From Planotetraspora sp. A-T 1434 (GTDB lineage Bacteria; Actinomycetota; Actinomycetes; Streptosporangiales; Streptosporangiaceae), in contig NZ_JAOEGB010000012.1 in assembly GCF_025420585.1 (NCBI RefSeq), positions 62,001 through 126,000 on the forward strand: DNA of 64,000 nucleotides, in the 5' to 3' direction. The number at the start of each line of letters is the position of its first letter. The first letter of the stretch is position 1. The notes under the pieces were generated by a model that was not told the origin of the DNA, ran no database searches, and saw only the letters and a program-made list of their open reading frames with translations. Shown in pieces: positions 1 through 9,457 of this stretch. Both the position numbers and the translations under genes were made by a program.

Positions 1-46
1 CGTGACCGCCCGCTCGTGGATGGCCCGCTCGTGATGGCCGGCGACG

Positions 47-895
47 TCAGCGGCGGTAGCCGGCCATCCGCTCCAGGCGTGAGATCCGCTCGGCGATCGG
101 CGGGTGCGTGGAGAACAGTTTGCCTATCCCCGCGCCCCGGAACGGGTTGGCGATCATCATGTGGCTCGCCGAGGCCAGCCGCCCGTTCTCCATGAGCGGC
201 AACTGCCGGACGCCCATCTCGATCTTCCGTAGGGCCGAGGCCAGCGCAAGGGGGTCCCCGGTCAGCCGGGCACCCGTCTCGTCCGCGGCGAACTCGCGCG
301 AGCGGGAGATCGCCATCTGGATCATCGACGCGGCGACCGGTCCGAGGATCATGACGAGAAGAGCGCTGAGGAACCCTGGCCCCTCGTCGTCATCCGACCC
401 GAAGAACAACCCGATGTACCCGAAATAGGTGATCATCGTGGCCAGGGCTCCGGCGATCGAGGAGATCAGGATGTCGCGGTTGTAGACGTGCGCCAACTCG
501 TGCCCGATCACGCCCTTGAGCTCGCGCTCGTCGAGCAGACCGAGGGTGCCGTGGGTCACGCAGACGGCCGCGTTGCGGGGGTTGCGTCCCGTGGCGAACG
601 CGTTGGGCTGCATGGTCGGCGACACGTAGAGCCGGGGCATCGGCTGGCGGGCGTCGTAGGACAGTTCCCGCACGATCCGATAAAGAACCGGCTGCTCCAC
701 CTCGGCGACGGGCCGCGCCCGCATGGCCGAAAGCGCGATCCGATCGGAGAAGAAGTAGGAGACCCCACTCGTCGCCAGCGCGATCACAAAAGCGATCCGC
801 AGCCCCGAGCCACCCCCGAGCCAGGCCCCCACCACCAGGATGAATGCGGAAAGAGCCCCCAGAAGGATCGCGGTTCGCAGACCGTTGTGGTGCAC
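47..895 (-). CDS. htpX: HtpX-like M48 family membrane metalloprotease
   Basis: A 282-residue zinc metalloprotease of the HtpX family, which degrades misfolded membrane proteins at the cytoplasmic face of the membrane. Two hydrophobic helices occupy residues 7-50. The zinc motif HELAH is at about 132-136, followed by a further hydrophobic stretch (about 143-190) and the downstream SREFAADETGA segment, whose Glu is the expected third zinc ligand. Length matches the family. The GTG start is preceded by GGAGGAGGC. It lies 84 bp downstream of nuoN on the same strand; from memory, an htpX-type gene also follows the second nuo cluster in Streptomyces, so the linkage may be conserved. Nothing in the gene looks damaged. 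Confidence 0.93.
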   Translation of the reverse strand: MHHNGLRTAILLGALSAFILVVGAWLGGGSGLRIAFVIALATSGVSYFFSDRIALSAMRARPVAEVEQPVLYRIVRELSYDARQPMPRLYVSPTMQPNAFATGRNPRNAAVCVTHGTLGLLDERELKGVIGHELAHVYNRDILISSIAGALATMITYFGYIGLFFGSDDDEGPGFLSALLVMILGPVAASMIQMAISRSREFAADETGARLTGDPLALASALRKIEMGVRQLPLMENGRLASASHMMIANPFRGAGIGKLFSTHPPIAERISRLERMAGYRR

Positions 896-979
896 GCCTC
901 CTCCTCACGGTTGGGTTCGCTCAGCCTTACCAACGCATATGGCCTGGTCGAACGTTCCCCGGCGTAGGAAGGCACCGGC

Positions 980-2797
980 TCAGCCCACGGCGGACAGCAC
1001 CACCTGCGGAGCGACGGAGAAGACGACGGTGATCAGGATCGCCACACCGATGGCCACCACGACAGGCCCTGATCTCGTACGGCTCTCGCCCCCGGGTAAA
1101 GGAGTGAACAGCTTGGCCGTCCAGGCGATGTAGTAATAGAGCCCGATGACGGTGTTGACCGCCATCACGACGGCGAGCCAGCCGAGCCCTCCATCGACGA
1201 TCTCCCGGAAGACCACGACCTTCGCGAAGAGCCCGGAGAGCCCGGGCGGGAGCCCCGCCAGGCAGATGAGCGAGAAGGCCAGGGCCAGCGCCGCACCCGG
1301 ACTCCGGAACGCCAGCCCTCGGTAGTCGTCCACCTCGTTCCGCTGCCGCTCCCGCGAGATCAGCATGACGACGGCGAACGCCGCGAGGTTCATCGCCGCG
1401 TAGAAGACGAGATACGCGATGGACGCGTTGGCGACGGGGCCGATCGCCACCCCGGCTGTCCGGGAAAGCTCGACGTTCGTCGCCCTCACCAAGGGCCCGG
1501 CGTCGGCGGGGAGCAGTGAGACCGCCGGTCGGGCGACAGACCGCGAGACGTTCAGGACCGCTTCGCGAGCCGTCTCAACCTGGTGCTCGACCACCACGCG
1601 GGCGTGTGCCCGCTGGACCACGTTGGCGAAGACGGCCAGAGGGGCGAGGATGTAGCCGGACTGGGCGACGGACGACCAGGCGAGCAGCCGTACTGCGTTG
1701 CGTTGCCGCATCGCGAGGACGTTGCCGACGGTCATGGTCAGCGCCGCGATGACGGCGACGACAGGGGCCCACACACCGGCCTGACTCGGCAACGCCGTCG
1801 TAAGGATCAGGATGAGCCCAGCGAAGCCCGCCGCCTTCGAGATCACCGACAGCAGCGCCGCCACCGGTATGGGCGCGCCCTGGTAGACGTCACCCGCCCA
1901 GAAGTGGAACGGCACCGCAGCGATCTTGAAGGCGAAGCCGGCCAGCACGAGCACGACGGCGACGGTCGTGACGGCCGATCCGGGCGACGAGGCCGCGCCG
2001 GCGAACGAGATGTCGAGCGTGGACGTGTAGGCCCCCGCGGCGCCGCCGAATGTCAGCCCTCGCCCGGCCTCGTAGGACTCCGCGATGCGGTCGAGGTGCA
2101 CGGATCCGGTGATGCCGTAGAGCAGGGAGACGCCGAACAGCATGATCGCGGTGGAGACCACGGACACAAGGAACAGCTTGAGTGCCGCCTCCGACGCCCG
2201 GCCGTCGTAGCGTTTCAACGCGGTCAGCGCGAAAACGGGGAGAGACACCAACTCCAGGGACACGACCAGCATGATCAGGTCGCGGGAGGCCGCCAGCAGG
2301 ATCGCCCCGACGAGCGTGCTGAGCAGCAGGAAGTACCACTCCCCGACCGGGATCCGCCCACCGGCCAGCTCCCCCATCGACAGCAGCACCACAATGGCGC
2401 CGGCCACGAGCACCAGCGCGGCGAAGATCAGCGTGAACCGGTCGACGACGAACGAGCATGACGCGGACGCCGAGCCGGAAGCCAGGACAGGACCCGGAAC
2501 CCGCCCGGACAGCCCGCCAGTAAGCGCCGGGCCGCCCGCCAGTGCCCGGCCGCCTTCTAGCGTCCGGCCGCCTTCTAGCGAGGCCGGAACGCAGAACGTG
2601 CGCCGCTCGACGCCTGCCACGGCCTGCGCCGCCAGGACGGCCAGCGCGGCCAGAACGCCGCCGAGCGTGACGAGCCCGAGGAGCCGCCCACCACCGGGAC
2701 GATCCGGCAGGAAGGCGTCGAGCACCAGGACCAGCCCGGCCAGCAGAGTGAGGATCAGTGGCACGGCCAGAGCGGCGTAATCGATCGACTGGATCAT
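980..2797 (-). CDS. nuoN: NADH-quinone oxidoreductase subunit N
   Basis: Antiporter-like proton-pumping membrane subunit of complex I, here 605 residues against roughly 480-530 usual for the family. The start is the ATG that overlaps the nuoM stop as ATGA (protein begins MIQSIDY); in-frame codons further upstream lie inside nuoM. Core family features are present: LKLFLVSVVSTAIMLFG, FAFKIAAVPFHFWAGDVYQG and a long C-terminal run of membrane helices. Two segments look inserted. Residues about 67-113 are low-complexity Gly/Ala/Leu repeats after the second helix. Residues about 391-457, rich in Arg/Val/Ala, sit between VAQSGYILAPLAVFA and ASIAYLVFYAAMN. Both are in frame with no stops. Last gene of the nuo operon before htpX. 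Confidence 0.95.
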   Translation of the reverse strand: MIQSIDYAALAVPLILTLLAGLVLVLDAFLPDRPGGGRLLGLVTLGGVLAALAVLAAQAVAGVERRTFCVPASLEGGRTLEGGRALAGGPALTGGLSGRVPGPVLASGSASASCSFVVDRFTLIFAALVLVAGAIVVLLSMGELAGGRIPVGEWYFLLLSTLVGAILLAASRDLIMLVVSLELVSLPVFALTALKRYDGRASEAALKLFLVSVVSTAIMLFGVSLLYGITGSVHLDRIAESYEAGRGLTFGGAAGAYTSTLDISFAGAASSPGSAVTTVAVVLVLAGFAFKIAAVPFHFWAGDVYQGAPIPVAALLSVISKAAGFAGLILILTTALPSQAGVWAPVVAVIAALTMTVGNVLAMRQRNAVRLLAWSSVAQSGYILAPLAVFANVVQRAHARVVVEHQVETAREAVLNVSRSVARPAVSLLPADAGPLVRATNVELSRTAGVAIGPVANASIAYLVFYAAMNLAAFAVVMLISRERQRNEVDDYRGLAFRSPGAALALAFSLICLAGLPPGLSGLFAKVVVFREIVDGGLGWLAVVMAVNTVIGLYYYIAWTAKLFTPLPGGESRTRSGPVVVAIGVAILITVVFSVAPQVVLSAVG

Positions 2798-4425
2798 GAC
2801 GTCACCCCGAAGATCGCCTGAACGGCGGGGGTGGTGACGGCCAGCAGAGCCTTTGGCCAGACGCCGAAAAGGATGGTGAGCGCCACCAGCGGCACCCATG
2901 CGGCCAGCTCGTAGACGGTCACATCGACCAGGCGGCCCCCGCCCGGCACATCACCGGTCGGCGCTTCTTCGGCCGCCTCCTCAACGGCGGCTCCGGTGGC
3001 CACGGGCTCCACCGGTTCGTCCGGGCCGAGGAACTCGCGGACCTCCTCGGCCGAGGCCATGAGCGGCCCGGCAGGCACCGTGTCGATCGGCCGCCCGTGG
3101 GTCACCCGCGACAGCATGACCAGGAAGTACGCGGCGGTCAGCGCAGTGCCGACACCTCCGACCGCCATGAACGTCACGAAGAGCGGCCGGGACAGCACGG
3201 CGGCCGGTTTGTACGCCCCCAGCAGGGCGAGCATCTCGCCCCAGAACCCGGCGAGCCCCGGCAGGCCGAGCGACGCGATGCAGGCGAAGGTCAGCAGGGA
3301 ACCGATGTACGGCAGGCGGCGCAGCATGCCGCCCCCGAGCCGGGCCATGTCGGCCGTGCCGTACCGCTCCTTGATGGCACCGGCGATGAAGAACAGGAGG
3401 CCGGTGATGAGGCCGTGGGCGACGTTGCCGAACAGGGCGGCGTTCATGCCCACGGGCGTGAGGGTCGCGAAGCCCAGCAGCACGAAGCCCATGTGGCCGA
3501 CGGAGGAGTACGCGATCATGCGCTTGAGATCCCGCTGGGCGAGGCAGGCCAGCGAGCCGTAGACGATCCCGACCACGGCGAACGCCCCGAGCCAGGGGGC
3601 CAGCGCCGCCGCGCCCTCCGGCAGCACCGGGATCGCGATCCGGGCGAAGCCGTACGAACCCATCTTGAGCAGCACGCCGGCCAGCAGCACGGAGCCGACG
3701 GTCGGCGCCTCGGTGTGGGCGTCGGGCAGCCAGGTGTGCAGCGGCCACATGGGCGTCTTGACCGCCAGGCCGACCCCGATGGCGAGGAACGCCACGATCT
3801 GGGCCGATCGGGGAATGCCGGACCCGTGCCGCGCGGCCAGGTCCACCATGTCGAGCGTCCCGGCCTGCGCCCAGACGGCCAGCAGGCCGAGCAGGAGGAC
3901 GGCCGAGCCGAGCAGCGTGTAGAGGATGAACTTGACCGCCGCCCGCCGCCGGTCCCGGCCGCCCCAGACGGCGATCACGAAGTACATCGGGATCAGCACA
4001 ACCTCGAAGAACACAAAGAACAGCAGCAGGTCGAGGGCGAGGAAGGTGCCGATCATCCCGACTTCGAGGACCAGCAAAGTGAACACCAGGGCCCGTTGCC
4101 GCCCGCCCTCCGGCCGATGCCTGGCCAGGTAGACGAAGCACAGGAACGTGAGCAGCGCGGTCAGCACGGCGAGCGGCAGCGAGATGCCGTCCAGTCCGAG
4201 GTGGAACCGGAGGTCGAGCCCGGGGATCCATGGCCGGTTCGTCTGGAGCTGCATCCGGCCGGGATGACCGTAGTCGAAGGCCACCGCCACGGCGACCGCG
4301 ACGGCCAGGGTCACCCCGGACACGGCGATGCCGTACGCGCTGACTCTCCCGAGCGCAGGCGCGATCAGAAGAACGGCGGCACCGATCAGAGGCACCGCCA
4401 GCAGGGCGATCAGGAGCCAGCTCAT
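2794..4425 (-). CDS. nuoM: NADH-quinone oxidoreductase subunit M
   Basis: Antiporter-like proton-pumping subunit of complex I, 543 residues, all membrane helices. The start chosen is [11 protein letters not shown], the ATG overlapping the nuoL stop (ATGA). Family features include the Glu in LFFVFFEVVLIPMYF, PLHTWLPDAHTEAP with the channel Lys in VGLAVKTPMWPLH, and LKRMIAYSSVGHMGF. A Glu/Ala/Pro-rich loop (about residues 440-500) before the last helix is longer than in typical NuoM. The start and stop overlaps with nuoL and nuoN argue for translational coupling within one transcript. Confidence 0.96.
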   Translation of the reverse strand: MSWLLIALLAVPLIGAAVLLIAPALGRVSAYGIAVSGVTLAVAVAVAVAFDYGHPGRMQLQTNRPWIPGLDLRFHLGLDGISLPLAVLTALLTFLCFVYLARHRPEGGRQRALVFTLLVLEVGMIGTFLALDLLLFFVFFEVVLIPMYFVIAVWGGRDRRRAAVKFILYTLLGSAVLLLGLLAVWAQAGTLDMVDLAARHGSGIPRSAQIVAFLAIGVGLAVKTPMWPLHTWLPDAHTEAPTVGSVLLAGVLLKMGSYGFARIAIPVLPEGAAALAPWLGAFAVVGIVYGSLACLAQRDLKRMIAYSSVGHMGFVLLGFATLTPVGMNAALFGNVAHGLITGLLFFIAGAIKERYGTADMARLGGGMLRRLPYIGSLLTFACIASLGLPGLAGFWGEMLALLGAYKPAAVLSRPLFVTFMAVGGVGTALTAAYFLVMLSRVTHGRPIDTVPAGPLMASAEEVREFLGPDEPVEPVATGAAVEEAAEEAPTGDVPGGGRLVDVTVYELAAWVPLVALTILFGVWPKALLAVTTPAVQAIFGVTS

Positions 4426-6335
4426 CCGAAGACCACCGCCGCCACCGCGATCAGCAGCACCCCGGCCAGGAGGCCGGTGACGTAGAGCTGGGCGTTGCCG
4501 TTCTGGGCCAGCCGTACCAGCCCGGACAGGCCGACGGTCAGCCTGCCGGAGCCGCGCACGGCGCCGTCGACCACCTTCTCGTCGGTCCGGACGACGCCGC
4601 GGGCCAGCCGGAACACCGGCCGGGCGAACAGCGCGGCGTACACGGCGTCCACGTAGAACGCCCGCTCGCAGGGCACGCGGAACGGGCCGAGCAGCCGCGC
4701 CGGGTCGATGTGTGGCGAGCTCCGCCACAGCGCGTAGACGATTCCGGCGCCCAGCAGCGCGACGACCAGGCTCACCACTGCCGACGACCAGTCGACGTCC
4801 CCGAGCCCGGCGATCCCGAGCCCGGCGATTCCCAGCAGCAGGGCCAGCACGGCGAGCAGCCCGATCGGCCAGAGCATCGACCTCGGCGCCTCCCGGCCGT
4901 CGAAGACGTGCGCCGTGCCCGGTGGCGGCTCCGGCAGCGCTTCGACCCGGGCCGGGCCGAAGAAGGTCCGCAGCCAGGCGCGGGCGGCGTAGGCCCCGGT
5001 CACCCCCACCGTGAGCAGCGCCGAGCCGTACAGGAACGGCTGCGCCGGGCCGTGGGAGTGCTCGATGGCGGCGATCACGGCGTCCTTGCTGAAGAAACCG
5101 CTGGCGGGAGGCAGGCCCATCAGCGCCGCGAAGCCGATCGTCATCCCCGCGAACGTCACGGGAAGCCCGGCGCGCAGCCCGCCCATGTGGCTCATCAGGT
5201 TGGACCCCACGTGATGGATCACCGCGCCCGCGCAGAGGAACAGCAGCGCCTTGAACGCGCCGTGCGTCAGCAAATGGAAGATCGCGGCCTTGTCCGACCC
5301 GGCGGCGAGCGCCCCGGCCATGTAGGCGAGCTGGCTGATCGTGGAGTAGGCCAGCACGCGTTTGAGATCGTCCTGGGCCAGCGCCGCGAGCGCCGCGCCC
5401 AGCATGCCGATGGCGGCGATCACCGCCAGCACGTCGAGCGTCGGCTGGGCGCCGAGAAAGAGCGGGTAGAGCCGGGCGACGATGAAGATGCCCGCCGCCA
5501 CCATCGTCGCCGCGTGGATGAGCGCGCTGATGGGAGTCGGGCCCGCCATCGCATCCGGCAGCCACGTCTGCAGCGGGACCTGGGCGCTCTTGCCCGCGAC
5601 CCCGGCGAGCAGCAGCAGAGTCGCCGTGATCAGCGTGCTTCTCGGGAGGTCGGCACTGAGGACGTCGTCGATCCGGAAGCTCCCCGCCGCGACCCCCAGC
5701 GTGAAGATCCCGAAAAGGAAGCCGACGTCACCCAGCCGCGTGACCAGGAACGCCTTTACCGCCGCCCGCGAGTTCGCCCGGTCCTCCCACCAGTGCCCGA
5801 TCAGCAGGTAGGAGCACAGGCCCATGATCTCCCAGCCCACGTAGAGGACGATCAGATCCCCCGCGTAGACCACGAGCAGCATCGCGCTGGTGAACAGGCT
5901 GATGAAGGCGCTGTACGACGGGTAGCGGGGATCGCCCCGCATGTACCCCACCGAGTAGACCTGCACCGCCAGCGCCACCACGACGACAAGGATGCCGACC
6001 AGCATCGACAATCCGTCGGCCCGCAGCGTCACGGAGATCGGCACCGATCCCGTCTCGATCAGCGTGAGCGTCCCCTCGGCTTTCCCCGGAAGGACACCGC
6101 CCCAGAACGGCCCGCCAGGAGCCCCGGCCCGGCCGCTCGACAGCTCGTACGCGAGCCACACCGTCAGCAGCAGCGACCCGGTTCCCGCCACGATCGCGAA
6201 CCACGCCGCCCTTCGCGAGGCGAACGCGTTGTCCCGTTCTGTACGGCTTGCGCCACGTGGCCAGCGGGATCCGAGCAGTCCGGCCGCTGCGGCGGCCAAC
6301 GGCAGCAGCACGATGAGGGTGGTCACCGCGATCAC
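4422..6335 (-). CDS. nuoL: NADH-quinone oxidoreductase subunit L
   Basis: Distal proton-pumping membrane subunit of complex I, 637 residues, the normal size. Recognisable segments are [19 protein letters not shown], the [19 protein letters not shown] region, [28 protein letters not shown] and a C-terminal amphipathic/lateral-helix region ending in a membrane helix. The GTG start overlaps the nuoK stop as GTGA and the stop overlaps nuoM as ATGA. Confidence 0.96.
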   Translation of the reverse strand: MIAVTTLIVLLPLAAAAAGLLGSRWPRGASRTERDNAFASRRAAWFAIVAGTGSLLLTVWLAYELSSGRAGAPGGPFWGGVLPGKAEGTLTLIETGSVPISVTLRADGLSMLVGILVVVVALAVQVYSVGYMRGDPRYPSYSAFISLFTSAMLLVVYAGDLIVLYVGWEIMGLCSYLLIGHWWEDRANSRAAVKAFLVTRLGDVGFLFGIFTLGVAAGSFRIDDVLSADLPRSTLITATLLLLAGVAGKSAQVPLQTWLPDAMAGPTPISALIHAATMVAAGIFIVARLYPLFLGAQPTLDVLAVIAAIGMLGAALAALAQDDLKRVLAYSTISQLAYMAGALAAGSDKAAIFHLLTHGAFKALLFLCAGAVIHHVGSNLMSHMGGLRAGLPVTFAGMTIGFAALMGLPPASGFFSKDAVIAAIEHSHGPAQPFLYGSALLTVGVTGAYAARAWLRTFFGPARVEALPEPPPGTAHVFDGREAPRSMLWPIGLLAVLALLLGIAGLGIAGLGDVDWSSAVVSLVVALLGAGIVYALWRSSPHIDPARLLGPFRVPCERAFYVDAVYAALFARPVFRLARGVVRTDEKVVDGAVRGSGRLTVGLSGLVRLAQNGNAQLYVTGLLAGVLLIAVAAVVFG

Positions 6336-6673
6336 GGCCGGACCTCCTCGGGATCGGCTTCCGTGAGGTCTTCCGAGAGGTCACGGAGACGATCGACGTC
6401 GATGGTCTTCCGGTTGCGGAAGACGGCCAGCACGATGGCCAGGCCCAGGCCGACCTCGGCGGCGGCGATCACGATGACGAAGAGGGTGAGCACCTGCCCG
6501 CCGTGCAGCCGGTCCCGGAGCCACACGTCGAAGGCGACCAGGTTGAGGTTGACCGCGTTGAGCATCAGCTCGACCGACATCAACACCAGGATCGCGTTGC
6601 GCCGGGCCAGCACGCCGTACACGCCGATCGAGAACAGCAGGGCGGAAACCACGACGGGATAGACGATGTGCAC
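6332..6673 (-). CDS. nuoK: NADH-quinone oxidoreductase subunit K
   Basis: Small three-helix complex I membrane subunit, 113 residues. Residues about 5-90 carry the NuoK signature with the membrane Glu in [19 protein letters not shown] and the second in [22 protein letters not shown] charged tail of about 20 residues ([20 protein letters not shown]) extends beyond the usual end. The start is GTG, 45 bp after nuoJ; the stop overlaps the nuoL start. Confidence 0.95.
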   Translation of the reverse strand: MHIVYPVVVSALLFSIGVYGVLARRNAILVLMSVELMLNAVNLNLVAFDVWLRDRLHGGQVLTLFVIVIAAAEVGLGLAIVLAVFRNRKTIDVDRLRDLSEDLTEADPEEVRP

Positions 6674-6718
6674 GTCAGCTCACCGCCAGGCGCCTGTACG
6701 GCATGCGGTTGTGGTGTG

Positions 6719-7258
6719 TCATTTCCGCCCCTGGATATCGGTGCGGGACAGGACGATGGCACCGACCAGGGCGGCGAGCAGGAGCACGGACAGGGCTTCG
6801 AAGGGGAGCACCCACGTTCTGAAGATGCTGGACCCCAGCGGCTTGGCCGCGCCCTGGCCCGGGTCCAGCGGGGCGTAAGCCGTACGGAACCCGGAGACCA
6901 CCACGGTGACCAGCACGGCGGCGGTGGCCAGGGCGACGAGGGCGGCGGCCCAGCGGTTGCCGGAGTCCAGGTCGGCCGAGCGGCCGATGGGCGCGCGGGT
7001 CAGCATGATGCCGAACAGCAGCAGCACCACGACCGCCCCGACGTAGATCAGCACCTGCACCCAGGCGACGAACTCGGCCGTCAGCACGAGATAGCCCCCG
7101 GCCAGCGCGCCGAAGCAGACCACCAGCCAGAGCGCGGCATGGACGAGCTGACGGGTCGTGACGACCAGCAGCGCGGAGCCGAGCGCGACGACGCCGAGCA
7201 GCAGGAAGACGATCTCCGGCCCGGTAGGCGGCCAGAAACCCGGCGCCTGCAACGTCAC
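6719..7258 (-). CDS. nuoJ: NADH-quinone oxidoreductase subunit J
   Basis: Complex I membrane subunit J, 179 residues with about five membrane helices. The GTG start (protein VTLQAPGFW) overlaps the nuoI stop as GTGA; the much longer upstream reading lies inside the nuoI tail and is not used. Family segments are [48 protein letters not shown] and the last helix [17 protein letters not shown], ending shortly after. Conserved position between nuoI and nuoK. Confidence 0.95.
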   Translation of the reverse strand: MTLQAPGFWPPTGPEIVFLLLGVVALGSALLVVTTRQLVHAALWLVVCFGALAGGYLVLTAEFVAWVQVLIYVGAVVVLLLFGIMLTRAPIGRSADLDSGNRWAAALVALATAAVLVTVVVSGFRTAYAPLDPGQGAAKPLGSSIFRTWVLPFEALSVLLLAALVGAIVLSRTDIQGRK

Positions 7259-8109
7259 GCTTCCTCCTCTGGCCCGTCCTTCGTCGTGGGCTTCCGAGGG
7301 AGCGACCCCGGAGGCCGGATGGACCGGATGTCCCGCATGGGCCTCGGCGGCTCGCGGCGGGGCGCCTTCTCCTCCGGCGGCGCGCCGGCCGTGGCCGCGT
7401 CCGGAGTGGCCTGAGGCGGAGTGGTCTCGTCCGGAGTGGCCTGGTCGCTCCCGGTGGTGGAGCGCGGAGTGGCTTGGGATGAAGCTCCCTGGGGTGGGCC
7501 GGCCTGAGACGGACTGGCTTGAGACGGACCGGCCTGGGGCGGAGTTGCTTGGGATGGAGTTGCTTGGGATGGAGTGGCCTGGGCCGGCCCTGCCGTACGG
7601 GCCGGGCGGGCGGGCCGCGAGGCGGCGGACAGCTCCTTGGGCGGCTCGGCGCCGACCTCGTGCGGCGGAGGCGGAGGCACGGTCCCCGCCCACTCTCCGA
7701 GCCGGTCCTTTTCGTGAATGAGGTCCCGGATGTCGTATTCGGAATATTCGAACTCGGGCGACCAGAACAGCGCGTCGAACGGGCAGACCTCGATGCAGAT
7801 GCCGCAGTACATGCAGAGGGAGAAGTCGATCGCGAACCGGTCGAGCACGTTGCGCGCACGTGGCCGACCACCCTCGGGCGCCGGAAGCGTCTCCTTGTGC
7901 GAGTCAATGTAGATGCACCAGTCGGGGCATTCGCGGGCGCACAGCATGCAGACGGTGCAGTTCTCCTCGACCAGCGCGATCACGCCGCGGCTGCGTGGAG
8001 GCAGGTCGGGATGGACCTCGGGGTACTGCTGCGTCTCCGATTTGCGCAGCATGTGCCGCAGGGTGACTGCCAGCCCCTTGGCCAGTCCTTCTCCTGGTAT
8101 GCGCGCCAC
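7255..8109 (-). CDS. nuoI: NADH-quinone oxidoreductase subunit I with long Pro/Ala/Gln tail
   Basis: Peripheral-arm ferredoxin-like subunit carrying two [4Fe-4S] clusters. Both binding motifs are intact: [12 protein letters not shown] and [12 protein letters not shown]. The NuoI domain ends near residue 165. After it comes a tail of about 115 residues made of imperfect [16 protein letters not shown]-type repeats and a basic C-terminus, making the protein 284 residues against about 160-220 for the family. I chose GTG at 8109 ([12 protein letters not shown]); GTG at 8127 or ATG at 8205 are possible, and none has a convincing ribosome site. First gene of the nuoI-N block; the nuoH-A block resumes 5.5 kb away. 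Confidence 0.92.
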   Translation of the reverse strand: MARIPGEGLAKGLAVTLRHMLRKSETQQYPEVHPDLPPRSRGVIALVEENCTVCMLCARECPDWCIYIDSHKETLPAPEGGRPRARNVLDRFAIDFSLCMYCGICIEVCPFDALFWSPEFEYSEYDIRDLIHEKDRLGEWAGTVPPPPPHEVGAEPPKELSAASRPARPARTAGPAQATPSQATPSQATPPQAGPSQASPSQAGPPQGASSQATPRSTTGSDQATPDETTPPQATPDAATAGAPPEEKAPRREPPRPMRDIRSIRPPGSLPRKPTTKDGPEEEA

Positions 8110-8243
8110 ATTGACATCATGACGCACTATGGCCGACAGGTGAATGCGGTGGCCCCCACCGTTGGTTTTCCACAGTGTCCACAGGCTTGTCCACCGGTTG
8201 TCCACAGTGGCTGAAGGGGGAACCCCGCCCTACTCTTTGCGCT

Positions 8244-9068
8244 ATGACATCCACAGGAGACCAGCCGGGGTTCACGCCGGGAACTCCCTCCGGTTCTCCC
8301 CCCGGTCCTCCGCCTGGATTCCCCGGACCCCCGCCCGGGTCAGGGCCTGGATCAGCGCCCGGGTTTCCTGGGTCCCTGCCCGGGTTTCCGCCCCCGCCGA
8401 ACCCGCCTCGGACGGCCTCGGTGGTCGGCAGCGTCCTGTGGGCTCTCGCCCCCCTTCTGACCTGCGGTTTCGCTGCGCCTTTCACCGTGGGCTACGCGGC
8501 GGCGCGGCTCCGGAGCAAGGTCAACGCAGCGGCGGCCGTCCTCTACGCCGGCTGCCTGGTGGTGTGGGTGGGGTTCGACCTTTCGGACTCCAAGCACGTC
8601 ACGTTCCGGGACGGATTGATCATGCTCGCGGCGATCGCGCCCTGGCTGGGCGCGACGATCCATTCGCTCCTCATCCGCACCCAGGTCTTCTCCCCGCGGC
8701 CGTTCGCTCCCGCGCCATTCGCCCCCACGGCCAACGAGGCGGCCATACGCATGGCGGAGCAGCGGCGCGGGCTGCGCAGGGAGGCCCGCGATCTCGCGCA
8801 GCGCGACCCGGCGCTCGCCTTCGAGCTCCGGATCGGACGGCCCGACCTCCCCCGGCATTACGACGATGGCGGCCTGATCGACATGAACCACGCCCCCGCC
8901 GAGGTGATCGCCACAGTGCCCGGAATGCGGCCGGAACTGGTCGAACGGATTATCCAGGCCCGCGAGGCAGTCGGCGTCTTCGCCTCCGCCGACGAGATGT
9001 CGATCACGGCGAACCTCCCCATTGACCTGAGCGACGAACTCGCCGAATACACCGTCTATCTCCCCTAG
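8244..9068 (+). CDS. Membrane-anchored helix-hairpin-helix (ComEA-like) protein
   Basis: A 274-residue protein with a Pro/Gly-rich N-terminus (about residues 5-55), three hydrophobic helices (about 65-150) and a C-terminal ComEA-type helix-hairpin-helix domain (about 210-274; DMNHAPAEVIATVPGMRPEL). HhH domains of this type bind DNA non-specifically or act as protein-interaction modules. I chose ATG 8244; an upstream in-frame start would add a stretch without family character. Divergent from nuoI with 134 bp between the starts. Function unknown: a DNA-uptake role is possible from the fold, but no com genes are nearby. Confidence 0.8.
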   Translation: MTSTGDQPGFTPGTPSGSPPGPPPGFPGPPPGSGPGSAPGFPGSLPGFPPPPNPPRTASVVGSVLWALAPLLTCGFAAPFTVGYAAARLRSKVNAAAAVLYAGCLVVWVGFDLSDSKHVTFRDGLIMLAAIAPWLGATIHSLLIRTQVFSPRPFAPAPFAPTANEAAIRMAEQRRGLRREARDLAQRDPALAFELRIGRPDLPRHYDDGGLIDMNHAPAEVIATVPGMRPELVERIIQAREAVGVFASADEMSITANLPIDLSDELAEYTVYLP

Positions 9069-9088
9069 CAATCAGGTAATCCTGATTG
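9069..9088. terminator. Perfect hairpin after the HhH gene
   Basis: CAATCAGG and CCTGATTG form an 8-bp perfect stem around TAAT, starting directly after the TAG stop of the HhH gene. No T-run follows, so it is either an actinobacterial-style terminator without a U-tract or a protein-binding palindrome upstream of the next gene (9172). Confidence 0.45.
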
Positions 9089-9171
9089 TCGACAGGCGTA
9101 TCCCTGGCTGATCGCCTCACGCTTCCCTAGGCTTTTACAGGGCGTCAACCGCATCGCTGGAGGGGCGACAC

Positions 9172-9432
9172 ATGGCACCGTCCGAACTCGTCGCATGCAA
9201 AGCGGACATGGTTGAGGCGGCGAGGGCGGTGGACGAGATCCTTCGTGCGCTTGGCGCCGTTCCTCCGATGTTCGGAGACAAGACCTGGCAAGGTTTGGCG
9301 GCCGATGGCTGGGCTGCGAGCTGGAACGCTCGAAAGACGCAGCTCACCACACTGCTGAACGCCGTTCTCGCCGAGCAGCCGCACCTGGTCGCGCAGGTGG
9401 AGGAGGCAGAGCGCCGAAAAGTCGCCTCGTAG
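9172..9432 (+). CDS. Small WXG100-like helical protein
   Basis: An 86-residue, mostly helical protein with no signal peptide. It has the size and hairpin pattern of WXG100/ESAT-6-type type VII secretion substrates or partners: an N-terminal helix of small residues (VEAARAVDEILRALG), a turn containing W..L..DGW, and a second amphipathic helix (ARKTQLTTLLNAVLAEQ). The motif is W-Q-G and D-G-W rather than a clean W-X-G, so the assignment is tentative. GGAGGGG stands 5 bp before ATG. The next gene, 25 bp downstream, also has an N-terminal helical segment of this kind; the two may pair. Confidence 0.65.
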   Translation: MAPSELVACKADMVEAARAVDEILRALGAVPPMFGDKTWQGLAADGWAASWNARKTQLTTLLNAVLAEQPHLVAQVEEAERRKVAS

Positions 9433-9457
9433 GTCGCCACAACGGAAGAGGGATGCC

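Noticed and set aside
1-46. Possible end of another gene at the left edge
   Set aside because: Only 46 bases lie before the htpX stop; no reading frame there can be assigned.
4710-6662. Open plus-strand frame of 650 codons opposite nuoL
   Set aside because: nuoL and nuoK are unmistakable on the minus strand; the opposite frame has no recognisable domain.
8175-8243. Upstream in-frame start for the helix-hairpin-helix protein
   Set aside because: The added residues are unlike the rest and the segment overlaps the putative promoter region of nuoI.
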